DNA of 64,000 nucleotides from Terriglobia bacterium. GTDB taxonomy: Bacteria; Acidobacteriota; Terriglobia; Bryobacterales; UBA6623. Below, piece by piece: positions 17,304 to 25,208 of the stretch. The DNA lies in the NCBI GenBank assembly GCA_009841225.1, contig VXMF01000058.1:1-64000 (forward strand), read 5' to 3'. The notes below the pieces were generated by a model that was given only the letters and a program-made list of their open reading frames with translations, had not been told where the DNA came from and did no database searches. The stretch's first letter is position 1. Each line of letters opens with the position of its first letter. Position numbers and translations under genes: made by a program.

Positions 17304-18053
17304 CTAGTCAGATGCCGATTCTTCGTCGGACTTGGTGTCCTCGGCCGGCTCGTCAGCGCTGTCAGGCTCCACCGCCTCCTGTGCCTCCGCCTCGTGAGCT
17401 TCCACTTCGTGGGCTTCTGCCTCTTGGGCTTCCGCCGGTTCTGGCTCCGTCTCTTCTGGCTCGGCCGCAGCCGGCTCGGCCTCCTCTGTCCCGGCCTCCT
17501 CTGGCTCTGGCTCGGCCCCGGCTGGCTCGGCTTCGGCTGGCTCGGCTTCGGTTGCCGGACTCAAGTCCTCTGCCGGTTCCGGCTCTTCAACCGGTTCGGG
17601 GCTGGCGGCGGGCTGGCCCGCCGACTCCTCCTCCGCAAGCGCCGCTTCGATTTCCTCGTCCAACGCTTCATCGGACTCGTCCGCGGCATCCGCGTCCACG
17701 GGCGCTCCGGGCTGGGCCGGCGTGTCGGGCTCGGCTTCAGGTGCCGGGGCCTCCACTGGTGCGGCCTCGGCAGGCTCCGGCACAGCCTCATCCTCGACCG
17801 GCTCGAGCGGCACGAGCTTCTCGTCGAAGTACCTGACGAGGCGCTGCACCGTCGACGAAGCCTGGGCACCGACGCTTAGCCAGTAGTCGATGCGGTCGCG
17901 CTTGAGCACCAGCTCGATCGGATCGGGCCGCGGGTTGTAGTGCCCGACGATCTCAATGTTCCGGCTGTCGCGGGCGCGACGCTTGTCCATCACGACCACG
18001 CGGTAGCTTGGCTTCTTCTTAGCTCCTGTCCTAGACAGGCGTATTGCAACCAT
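17304..18053 (-). CDS. rpsP: 30S ribosomal protein S16 with long acidic Ala/Pro/Glu tail
   Basis: 249 residues, about three times the usual size. Residues 1-80 are a complete S16 (VAIRLSRTGAKKKPSYRVVV, NIEIVGHYNPRPDP, DRIDYWLSVGAQASSTVQRL). Residues 81-249 are low-complexity and strongly acidic, built of irregular EPAE, EAEP, EAHE and EEA units, with few hydrophobic or basic residues. The tail is one continuous frame with no stop before SASD-stop. Short acidic extensions are known in S16 of some phyla, but this one is unusually long. It is probably disordered and may reach away from the 30S body; function unknown. Confidence 0.96.
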   Translation of the reverse strand: MVAIRLSRTGAKKKPSYRVVVMDKRRARDSRNIEIVGHYNPRPDPIELVLKRDRIDYWLSVGAQASSTVQRLVRYFDEKLVPLEPVEDEAVPEPAEAAPVEAPAPEAEPDTPAQPGAPVDADAADESDEALDEEIEAALAEEESAGQPAASPEPVEEPEPAEDLSPATEAEPAEAEPAGAEPEPEEAGTEEAEPAAAEPEETEPEPAEAQEAEAHEVEAHEAEAQEAVEPDSADEPAEDTKSDEESASD

Positions 18054-18084
18054 GTGTTTCCTCCGAAGCGCTAACCGGGCGCTG

Positions 18085-19509
18085 TCAACGACCCAGCAGT
18101 TTGCCGAGATCCATGCCCCCGGGACCCATCTGCCCCGGCCCCATCCCGAGCGGCCGCGACCCTCGCCTGCGCTTGCCCCTCTTGCCTTTCCTTCGCCTGC
18201 GCGTGCCGGGAGCTCCGGCAGATATTCCTTTCATCATGTCCCGGGCCTGGCGATACTGCTTGAGCAGCTGGTTGACCTGTTGTACCGTCGTGCCGCTGCC
18301 CGCTGCCACCCGGCGCCTGCGGCTGCCGTTCAAGATATCCGCGTTGGCCCGCTCCTTGGCTGTCATCGAATTGATGATGGCCTCGGTGCGCCCCAGTTCC
18401 TTGGGGTCGATCTCCGCCTGCTGGAGTTGCTGGAACGGGCCGGCGTTCGGGAGCATGTCGATGATGGACTGAAGCGATCCCAGCTTGCGCACCTGGCGGA
18501 GCTGGCTGCGAAAATCCTCCAGCGAAAAGCCGTCTGCCAGCATTCGCTCCTGCATCTCGACGGCTTCTTTCTGATCGATCTCCTCCTCGACCTTTTCGAT
18601 CAGCGTGAGCACGTCGCCCAGGCCCAGCAGGCGCGAGACGATGCGCTCCGGGTGGAACACTTCGAACGCGCTGGGCTTCTCGCCGGTTCCCAGGAACTTG
18701 ATCGGGCAGCCGGTCACATGCCGGATCGAAAGGGCGGCACCGCCCCGGGCGTCGCCGTCCATCTTGGTCAGCACGACCCCGGTCACGGCCAGGCGGTCGT
18801 GAAACTCCGCTGCCGACTTGACGGCATCCTGGCCAGTCATGGCGTCGGCCACGAAGAGAATCTCTGGCGGCGCGAGGGACTCCTTGAGCTGTTCTAGCTC
18901 CGCCATCAGCTCGTCGTCGAGGTGCAACCGACCAGCGGTGTCCACCAGCACGATGTCGCGTCCGGTCTGCGCCGCCTCGCGCCTCGCTTCCAGAGCGAGC
19001 TTCAGAGGACTGGTTTCGTCCTCGGCACCGCGGTAGATGGGCTGGTTGATCTGGCCCGCAACGATGGCCAGCTGCTCGCGGGCAGCCGGTCGGTGGACAT
19101 CCACTGACACCATCAGTGGCTTTTGTCCCTGCTTCGAAAGCCAAAGCGCCAGCTTGCCGGTCGAGGTGGTCTTGCCCGAGCCTTGCAGGCCCACCATCAG
19201 ATAGACGGACGGCGGCGTCTTGGCGTAGCGGACCCTCTCGCGGTCGTTTCCGAGGATTTCTGTCAGTTCGTCGCGGACGATCTTCAGAAACTGCTCGCTG
19301 GGAGCTAGGGCGGTAAGAACCTCTTGGCCCAGCGCCTTCTCCTTGACGCTGGAGACAAATTGCTTGACGACCTTGAAGTTGACATCCGCTTCCAGCAGCG
19401 CCAGACGGATCTGCCCCAAGCCCTCCTGGATGTTCTCCTCGGACAGCCTGCCCTGGCCGCGCAGATTCTTGAAGGCCCGCTGCAGCTTTTCTGAGAGGCT
19501 GTCGAACAT
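18085..19509 (-). CDS. ffh: signal recognition particle protein (SRP54)
   Basis: 474 residues. The N domain is followed by a GTPase domain with GLQGSGKTTSTGKLA (G1), VDTAGRLHLDDEL (G3) and TKMDGDARGG (G4), then the methionine-bearing M domain. The tail is very basic, then Gly/Met-rich (MGPGQMGPGGMDLGKLLGR). It delivers nascent inner-membrane and exported proteins to FtsY and SecYEG. It is the first gene of the translation operon, 31 bases before rpsP. Confidence 0.97.
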   Translation of the reverse strand: MFDSLSEKLQRAFKNLRGQGRLSEENIQEGLGQIRLALLEADVNFKVVKQFVSSVKEKALGQEVLTALAPSEQFLKIVRDELTEILGNDRERVRYAKTPPSVYLMVGLQGSGKTTSTGKLALWLSKQGQKPLMVSVDVHRPAAREQLAIVAGQINQPIYRGAEDETSPLKLALEARREAAQTGRDIVLVDTAGRLHLDDELMAELEQLKESLAPPEILFVADAMTGQDAVKSAAEFHDRLAVTGVVLTKMDGDARGGAALSIRHVTGCPIKFLGTGEKPSAFEVFHPERIVSRLLGLGDVLTLIEKVEEEIDQKEAVEMQERMLADGFSLEDFRSQLRQVRKLGSLQSIIDMLPNAGPFQQLQQAEIDPKELGRTEAIINSMTAKERANADILNGSRRRRVAAGSGTTVQQVNQLLKQYRQARDMMKGISAGAPGTRRRRKGKRGKRRRGSRPLGMGPGQMGPGGMDLGKLLGR

Positions 19510-19858
19510 TGGACTCAGGCCAAACGGGGGCTACGCGGATTGCAATTCATCCCGTGCGCAGCCGCGCGGATAGAGAGGTAGCAGGGGGAAACCACGAAAC
19601 GAACCGACGCCCCCCCTAGGCGATCACTAGGACCATTGTAAGCCGTGACCGCGGCGGCGGTCAATGGCGGCGGGCACCGCTCGCCAGCCCGAGAGTCCGA
19701 TACGCGTGGAGGGCATGCGCTCAGCCGCGGGGTCGTCCATCCCAAGCCCGGCGAGCCTTCAAGCCCGAGCCGATTCTGCCAAGCAGAATAAGCAAGCCAT
19801 CTGGTAGAATCTTCAACTAACGCGGCTGGCCGCGGATTCACACAAGGAAGGCAACACT
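19510..19858. other. divergent intergenic region between ffh and the Sec-peroxiredoxin
   Basis: About 350 bases that must hold promoters for both directions. Toward the peroxiredoxin, TAGAAT at 19805-19810 is a plausible -10, and the 6-bp inverted repeat attctg-ccaag-cagaat at 19773-19789 sits near the -35 position. No gene is seen. Confidence 0.45.
19773..19810 (+). promoter_or_regulatory. possible promoter/operator of the peroxiredoxin gene
   Basis: A 6-bp perfect inverted repeat (attctg, 5-base gap, cagaat) is followed 15 bases later by TAGAAT, five of six matches to the -10 box. A good -35 hexamer is not seen at 17 bases, which would be expected for an activator- or repressor-controlled promoter. 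No specific regulator is implied by the sequence. Confidence 0.3.
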
Positions 19859-20371
19859 ATGAGCGTACTCTCAAGACGCGCGGTTCTCCTCAGCGGAGCA
19901 GCCGTGGCTGTCTCCGGGCGGGCGGTCGCGGCCCTAGCCGTCGGCGATGCAGCCCCAGACTTCACCCTGCCTGGAACGGACGGATCCAATGCGACGCTGT
20001 CCTCCTTCAAGGGCAAGAAGAATGTCGTGCTGGCGTTCTTCCCCAAAGCGTTCACCGGTGGTTGAACGCGCGAGATGCAAGGGTATCAGGCTGATATCCA
20101 AACTTTCACCGACTCTGGTGCGGTCGTCTTCGGCGTCAGCACCGACCCGCTCGACACCAACAAGAAATTCGCCGAATCGCTGAGCTTGGACTTCGCGATT
20201 CTCAGCGACGAGGGCGGTGCCGTGTCGAAGAAGTTCGGCGTGCTAAACGAGCGGAACATGTCCAACCGCACGACCTTCGTAGTCGGCAAGGACGGCAAGA
20301 TCGCCCACGTCGAATCTGGCAGCGGGGCGATCGATCCGGCAGGCGCGGCCGCCGCCTGCTCCAAGCTCTAG
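19859..20371 (+). CDS. PrxQ/Bcp-like peroxiredoxin with selenocysteine at the catalytic site
   Basis: 170 residues if TGA at 20063-20065 is read as selenocysteine (residue 69). The frame is open on both sides of that codon and both halves belong to one AhpC/TSA fold: LAVGDAAPDFTLPGTDGS, then VVLAFFPKAFTGG-U-TREM, then VVFGVSTDPLDTNKKFAE, FAILSDEGG and TTFVVGKDGKI. The TGA replaces the peroxidatic Cys of the usual P-x-x-x-T-x-x-C-T motif. Residues 1-25 carry a Tat-like signal (LSRRAVLLSGAAVAVSG), so it would act in the periplasm. The PrxQ resolving Cys five residues later is absent; Cys167 near the C-terminus is the only other candidate. SD aaggaagg precedes the ATG. An automated caller would split this gene in two. 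Confidence 0.85.
20081..20099 (+). other. SECIS-like recoding hairpin
   Basis: gggtatca (20081-20088) pairs with tgatatcc (20092-20099) over all eight positions, one of them G-U, closing a three-base loop ggc. The loop starts 23 bases after the TGA. Bacterial SECIS elements place a stem-loop with a G in the first loop bases roughly 16-37 bases beyond the UGA, so distance, stem and loop all fit binding by SelB. Confidence 0.75.
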
Positions 20372-20449
20372 CCGCTGGCTGCAAGCCGCTTAAAGCGGTC
20401 GGCTGCGGCGCACGCGTGATGCGTCGCAGCCCAAGCTCTCTGTGTGTGC

Positions 20450-21637
20450 CTACCAGGCCCCCTCAAAGAGCCCGGCTGCGCCTTGCCCGCCGCCTACGCA
20501 CATCGTTACGACACCTAGCGGTGCCTTGCGCCGCTTCATCTCGTTAGCAATCGTGCCCACTAAGCGCGAGCCCGTCATCCCGAAGGGATGTCCCACCGCG
20601 ATCGAGCCGCCATTGACGTTAAGCCGCTCGTTCGGGATGCCCAGCCGGTCGCGGCAGTAGACCACCTGCACGGCAAAGGCCTCGTTGAGTTCCCACACAT
20701 CGATGTCATCGATGCTCTTGCCCTGGTTCTTGAGCAGTTTCGGCACGGCGAACACCGGCCCGATCCCCATCTCGTCGGGCTCGCAGCCGGAAGTCGTGAA
20801 GCCGCGGAAGATCAGCTTGTATGCGATGCCTAGCTGGTCGGCGCGCTCCTTGGACATCACTAGCGTGACGGACGCCCCGTCGGAGAGCTGCGAAGAGTTG
20901 CCTGCGGTCACCGAACCCTGACCCGAGTGCGGGTCGAAGTACGGCGGCAGGCCTGCCAAGCCGCCGATGGTCGTGTCGGGCCGGTTGCACTCGTCGCCGC
21001 TGAGCACGTGGTCCTGCTTGTCGACGACCTGCTTGGTCTTCTTGTCGACAATCCCCCGGGTGACCGGCATCGGAGCCAGTTCCTCGTTGATGAAGCCGTC
21101 CTGCTGGGCGGCCGCCGTGCGCTGCTGGCTCTGCAGGGCGTATTCGTCCTGGGCCTCTCGGCTGACTCCGTAGCGCTTCGCCACAACCTCGGCCGTGACG
21201 CCCATGACCATGTAGACGCCGGGCGTGGTCTCCTTCAGCGTCGGATGGGGAGACCTGTCGGGAACCATCATCGTGATGGACTCGACGCCGCCAGCCAGCA
21301 TCACGTCCTCGCCTTCGGCCATGATCTGGTGGGCCGCCATGGCGATCGACTGCAGGCCGGAGGAGCAGAAGCGGTTGACGGTAGTGCCGCCCACCGAGCT
21401 GGGCAGGCCGGCAACCAGGGCCGAGATGCGGGCGATATTGTGCCCCGACGCGCCGTGAGGCTGGCCACAGCCCAAGATCACGTCGCCGATCTCGTTCGGA
21501 TCGATCTGCGGGTATTTTTCCAGCAGAGCTCGGATGCAATGGGCGACTTGGTCGTCTGGCCGCGTCAAGTTCAGGGAGCCGCGAAACGATTTGGCGAGCG
21601 GGGTTCTGAGGGAGTCGACGATAACTGCTTCACGCAT
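20450..21637 (-). CDS. thiolase family acetyl-CoA acyltransferase
   Basis: 395 residues from ATG 21637 (MREAVIVDSLRTPLAKS is the usual thiolase start; a GTG nine codons upstream is less likely). Active-site Cys lies in VNRFCSSGLQSIAMA, the second site is NEAFAVQ, and the C-terminal motifs NVNGGSIAVGHPFGMTGSR and CVGGGQGAAGLF carry the catalytic His and Cys. It cleaves 3-ketoacyl-CoA or condenses acetyl-CoA; direction cannot be decided here. It is a single gene with no fad partner beside it. Confidence 0.95.
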   Translation of the reverse strand: MREAVIVDSLRTPLAKSFRGSLNLTRPDDQVAHCIRALLEKYPQIDPNEIGDVILGCGQPHGASGHNIARISALVAGLPSSVGGTTVNRFCSSGLQSIAMAAHQIMAEGEDVMLAGGVESITMMVPDRSPHPTLKETTPGVYMVMGVTAEVVAKRYGVSREAQDEYALQSQQRTAAAQQDGFINEELAPMPVTRGIVDKKTKQVVDKQDHVLSGDECNRPDTTIGGLAGLPPYFDPHSGQGSVTAGNSSQLSDGASVTLVMSKERADQLGIAYKLIFRGFTTSGCEPDEMGIGPVFAVPKLLKNQGKSIDDIDVWELNEAFAVQVVYCRDRLGIPNERLNVNGGSIAVGHPFGMTGSRLVGTIANEMKRRKAPLGVVTMCVGGGQGAAGLFEGAW

Positions 21638-21745
21638 CACCCAACTAGTGTCGCCCAACTGCACCCGTCGTGCAAAACCCGTTCCGATGTTGACTGCTGC
21701 GCGCCGCGCCCGAGGATCTGGCTGGTCGGCAACTAGGGCTTTAGC

Positions 21746-21965
21746 CTACAGTCGATTCGTGGCCTCTCGTCGCTGTGTAGACGTGATCAACTTGCGCCTC
21801 TGTGCGAAGGGTAGGCCATTGGACACTTCAAGAAAAGAGTGCCGACACGACGGCGACCGTGCCTGACTCGACAAGTCTGAGCAGATTCTCGGACGCGGGA
21901 GCTTCCTCACAGGGGGCGTCCCAAGCGAATGCCGTCGATGCGTAGAGGATAAACGCCAATATCAC
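21746..21965 (-). pseudogene. frameshifted VapC-like PIN toxin
   Basis: A GTG at 21965 overlaps the antitoxin stop (GTGA), the usual coupling in vapBC. The frame reads ILAFILYASTAFAW, then EEAPASENLLRLVESGTVAV, and stops at 21828. PIN toxins of this group start with V-D-A-S-x-A-L-A-W; here the catalytic first Asp is Tyr. In the next frame the sequence resumes as LEVSNGLPFAQRRKLITSTQ before a stop at 21746, which matches the LEVANALLxAERR segment of the family. It therefore has a frameshift, an active-site loss and a truncated C-terminus. Confidence 0.7.
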
Positions 21966-22228
21966 TGGCGCCCGTCTTCGCTGATGGACTTGATCTCTCC
22001 GTCATCTAGCCGCTGTCCGGACCTTCTCGACTCGGCAATCGCACTGCGGAGACTTCGAAGCGAGTCTACGGCTTGGCGCACGTCCCGCAGGTGACGACTG
22101 GCCGCAGGAGTGACACGCGCGACTGGCTTGTCGTACCTAATAACGACAATCTCCTCGCCCGTGACGACGCGCCGGAGAGGCGTGCCGAATCGAATTCTTG
22201 CCTCAAGGGCGGTGACTCTCGCGCTCAT
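21962..22228 (-). CDS. Phd/YefM-type antitoxin
   Basis: 88 residues from ATG 22228 with SD aaaggg; a longer upstream frame lacks family similarity. VTALEARIRFGTPLRRVVTGEEIVVIRYDKPVARVTPAA is the standard Phd/YefM dimerisation and DNA-binding fold. The C-terminal half is charged and helical, as expected for the toxin-wrapping tail. The antitoxin appears intact while its VapC partner (21746-21965) is broken, so it may now act only as a DNA-binding protein. Confidence 0.85.
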   Translation of the reverse strand: MSARVTALEARIRFGTPLRRVVTGEEIVVIRYDKPVARVTPAASRHLRDVRQAVDSLRSLRSAIAESRRSGQRLDDGEIKSISEDGRQ

Positions 22229-22506
22229 AATGCCCTTTTGAACGACTGACCGGTCAGTGATCAGAATTGCACGCGGCGCTGATGGCGTCCATGGCAAGGC
22301 CAGTCCTTGTCGGTGTGCTGAGCAAGACATCATTGCAACGTTGGCAACAGCCACTCTATAGACAGCCGCTATCGGATTTCTCATTCTGCTTGCATCACCT
22401 GCGCCAGCGAAGCAGTCGCTCTGACGACGAGGCAGGGCGGTCCACTCCCAATGCTGAGAGCGAATCTGGCCGGTGACCGCATGTGCTATAAAGAGAATCC
22501 AAGCAC

Positions 22507-22583
22507 GCGCTCGTAGCTCAGCTGGATAGAGCGTCTGGCTACGGACCAGAAGGCCGGGGGTTCGAATCCTCCCGAGCGCGCCA
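22507..22583 (+). tRNA. tRNA-Arg (anticodon ACG)
   Basis: The acceptor gcgctcg pairs perfectly with cgagcgc, the D arm is gctcagctggatagagc, the anticodon arm is gtctgg-ctacgga-ccagaa with anticodon ACG (A34 normally edited to inosine), and the T arm is cgggggttcgaatcctcccg. Discriminator G, CCA encoded at 22581-22583. A tataaa at 22487-22492 may be its -10 box. Confidence 0.96.
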
Positions 22584-23109
22584 TTTTATTTTTATAACTC
22601 ACTGAAGACAAAGACTTTCTCAGATCTCTTCAGGCTCTCGTCCTACAATCCGCCCCACAGCAGAGTCCGCCTGCTGGATCGCATTTCCCGGCCTGATCTC
22701 AGCCCTGCGCCACAAGCCCGGCACGGCAGGCGTAATCCCTAGGTGCCCGGCGACTGGCAGGGCGATCCGCACGGCCGTGCCGACCTCGTCCCGCGGATGG
22801 CGCCCCGGGTGGAACGCCCTCGCGACCAGCATCCTGTCCCGTGGCCGATCCACTTGCGGGTTGGGGCCGTCAACCTCTCGACGCAACAGCTCCCGGTGCC
22901 GCGGGATCCCCACGGATTCTGTCGACGCCGCTCGAGATGAATAGTTGCTGGGCGAGCCGCCACCCGGTGCACTGCATGGCAAGGGGCCCGTCATGGGCAA
23001 CGAGGACGCTCGCGAACCAGTCGTCGCGTGTGGTACCGTTCCCCGGGAAGACCTGCCCAGACCAACTGGTCACACCAGGCAATCGCTCAATACTGCCCGG
23101 TCAACGGCA
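22584..23109. other. stretch without a recognised gene
   Basis: About 525 bases between tRNA-Arg and the first HNH gene. Open frames exist on both strands, including a minus-strand frame near 22620-23000, but none has a convincing start, SD or family motif. tRNA 3' ends are common integration sites, so the gap and the HNH genes beyond it may be part of an old insertion; no attachment repeat was found. Confidence 0.4.
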
Positions 23110-24027
23110 ATGGGAGTCAAGATTGTAGTCGCAGTCACCGACGGCGATTGGTTCGAGATGCTTCGACAGCATCCCGGCCTGACCGAGGTGAATTTCTGGT
23201 CGCCCCGCCCGAAGACTTTTCGAGCCCTTGAGCGCGGCGAGCTCTTCCTATTCAAACTCCACTCACCACGCAACTATATCGTCGGCGGAGGCATCTTCGC
23301 GTATTCCAACACGCTGCCAAGCTCTCTTGCCTGGGAAACCTTTGGAGAAGCCAACGGTGCCCACTCCCTGCGGCAAATGCGCGAGCGCATCGTCAGGTAT
23401 CGAAGGGACGTTTCAGATCCGCGAAGCGATTTCACAATTGGTTGCCGGATTCTGCTGCAGCCCGTTTTCTTCCCGGAAAGCGAGTGGATACCCGTTCCAC
23501 CGAGCTGGGCTCCGAATATCGTCTCGCTCAAGAGATACGACACCGAAGAGTCCGAAGGCCGCCGGCTGTGGGAATCCGTCACGGACCGCATTGGCCGTCA
23601 GGAAGTTATCGACCAGAGAACTCCTTCCGGTGGCTATGGCAAGCCGCAGTTGATTCGCCCTCGGCGTGGCCAAGGGGAGTTTCGCTTGCTCGTCACCGAC
23701 ATCTATGGGAGACGGTGCGCGGTCACGAATGAACGCACATTGCCGGCCCTTGAAGCAGCTCACATCCGTCCTTTCAGCGATGGGGGCGAGCACAAGCCGC
23801 AGAACGGCCTCCTGCTGCGACGCGATATCCACCGGCTCTTTGACACGGGCTATGTGACGATTTCGCCGGATCTGAACTTCGAAGTAAGCCCGCGAATTCG
23901 GGAAGAGTTCGAAAACGGAAGGGACTACTACTCCCTGCACGGTAAACGGATAGCCACTCCTCACCGCCCCGATCTACGTCCTGATCCGGCCGCACTCAAT
24001 TGGCACAACGAGCATTGCTTCTTCTAG
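23110..24027 (+). CDS. HNH endonuclease, predicted restriction type (first of a pair)
   Basis: 305 residues from ATG 23110; the family begins with MGVKIVVAVTDGDWFEML, so the longer upstream frame is rejected. The N-terminal 180 residues (RGELFLFKLHSPRNYIVGGG, SLAWETFGEANGA) look like a PUA/EVE-type sensing domain, by resemblance only. The C-terminal HNH nuclease is clear: CAVTNERTLPALEAAHIRPF, then the Asn of PQNGLLL and the second His of RRDIHRLFD. Such proteins (COG3440) are predicted restriction enzymes. Its stop is 15 bases before a second HNH gene. Confidence 0.85.
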   Translation: MGVKIVVAVTDGDWFEMLRQHPGLTEVNFWSPRPKTFRALERGELFLFKLHSPRNYIVGGGIFAYSNTLPSSLAWETFGEANGAHSLRQMRERIVRYRRDVSDPRSDFTIGCRILLQPVFFPESEWIPVPPSWAPNIVSLKRYDTEESEGRRLWESVTDRIGRQEVIDQRTPSGGYGKPQLIRPRRGQGEFRLLVTDIYGRRCAVTNERTLPALEAAHIRPFSDGGEHKPQNGLLLRRDIHRLFDTGYVTISPDLNFEVSPRIREEFENGRDYYSLHGKRIATPHRPDLRPDPAALNWHNEHCFF

Positions 24028-24042
24028 AGGAGGCACGTGGCG

Positions 24043-25005
24043 ATGGCTGATGACGCCCGAGACACGCTGATGCGCATTGCGGCATTCAAGCGCGTCCAGG
24101 ACCTTCAGCAGGTCTATGGACACCTGACCGCCAACGAACTCAAGCCCGGATTCGAATTCGAAGGCCAACGCATCCCGCTGGTCAATCCGCAACGCGGGAT
24201 CTTCAAGCCGAAGCAGATGCGATTTCTGCTTTCGATTAGAACCGTGTTCCCAAAGCCGGGTGGAAAGGTCTGGTACGACGACCAACGCAAGGTGCACGGC
24301 CAGATATACGGGAGCAAAGACACCGTTGACTATGCCTTCATGGGTACGAATCCCGACGCGGCCGACAATCGCTGGCTTCGCGAGGCCTTCGACAACCGCA
24401 TTTCCGTGATCTATTTCCTCGGCATCGCCCCAGGGCGGTACCAGGCGATGTTCCCAGCCTTTGTTTCTGGCTGGGACGCCAGTGCGCTGAAATCGAGCCT
24501 TGCGTTTGGACTTCCCGTCCAAGAGAGCGTTGGCCATCAAACCTCGTTTCCAGAGGCAGTTATTGGCACCTATCCGGACAGCCCCGTTGAACGCCGTTAT
24601 GCCCTTCAATCGGTCAAGCGCCGGCTGCATCAGTCCTCATTTCGCGAGGCCATCATCCATGCCTATGGAGGGCGCTGCGCGGTTTCAGGGATTCCGGAGC
24701 CGCTGCTGCTGGACGCAGCGCACATCGTTCCTGACAAACATGAACAACTTGGCCAGCCAGAGATTCCGAATGGCTTGCCTCTCTCGAAGATCCACCACGC
24801 GGCTTTCGACTCACATCTGATTGGCGTCGACCCGGATTATCGCTTGCACGTCTCCGATCGGCTGCTCGATAAGGAGGACGGCCCCCTGCTCGAATCGCTG
24901 AAGCGGCTCGAAGGCGCCACCATTCATCTGCCTAGCCGACCTATGGACCGTCCGGACCCGGAGCGGCTCGCGCTGCGTTTCGAGTCGTTCAACGCGGCCG
25001 CGTAA
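24043..25005 (+). CDS. HNH endonuclease with SRA/YDG-like N-terminus (second of a pair)
   Basis: 320 residues from ATG 24043, 9 bases after the SD gaggagg that overlaps the end of the first HNH gene. A GTG six bases upstream is too close to the SD. The N-terminal half includes VWYDDQRKVHGQIYG and GIAPGRYQAMFPAFVSGWD, reminiscent of SRA-type modified-base binding folds. The HNH part is CAVSGIPEPLLLDAAHIVPD, IPNGLPLSKIHHAAFD. Two dissimilar sensing domains on two HNH nucleases in one transcript suggest a modification-dependent restriction module; this is inference. Confidence 0.83.
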   Translation: MADDARDTLMRIAAFKRVQDLQQVYGHLTANELKPGFEFEGQRIPLVNPQRGIFKPKQMRFLLSIRTVFPKPGGKVWYDDQRKVHGQIYGSKDTVDYAFMGTNPDAADNRWLREAFDNRISVIYFLGIAPGRYQAMFPAFVSGWDASALKSSLAFGLPVQESVGHQTSFPEAVIGTYPDSPVERRYALQSVKRRLHQSSFREAIIHAYGGRCAVSGIPEPLLLDAAHIVPDKHEQLGQPEIPNGLPLSKIHHAAFDSHLIGVDPDYRLHVSDRLLDKEDGPLLESLKRLEGATIHLPSRPMDRPDPERLALRFESFNAAA

Positions 25006-25208
25006 TACCAGGAGCCGGTCCGCTCCGGGTATCGGACGGATTGGAAACTGCCCTCGAAATTGGCTGACCGGTTCATTGCTCTTGAAGGCCGAATCAGCGA
25101 CAAAATCCGAGGTCCATAGCTCGGCCAGATCGAACCCGATGCCGGGTGGTGGCTCCTCTGCCAAGTTGCTGGCGAGCGCGGTGTGGTCGCCCAGATACAG
25201 CCTGAGCT

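Noticed and set aside
22620..23000. A 126-codon minus-strand frame between tRNA-Arg and the first HNH gene
   Set aside because: No SD, no recognisable family, and it overlaps the HNH upstream region; kept only as part of an unassigned stretch.
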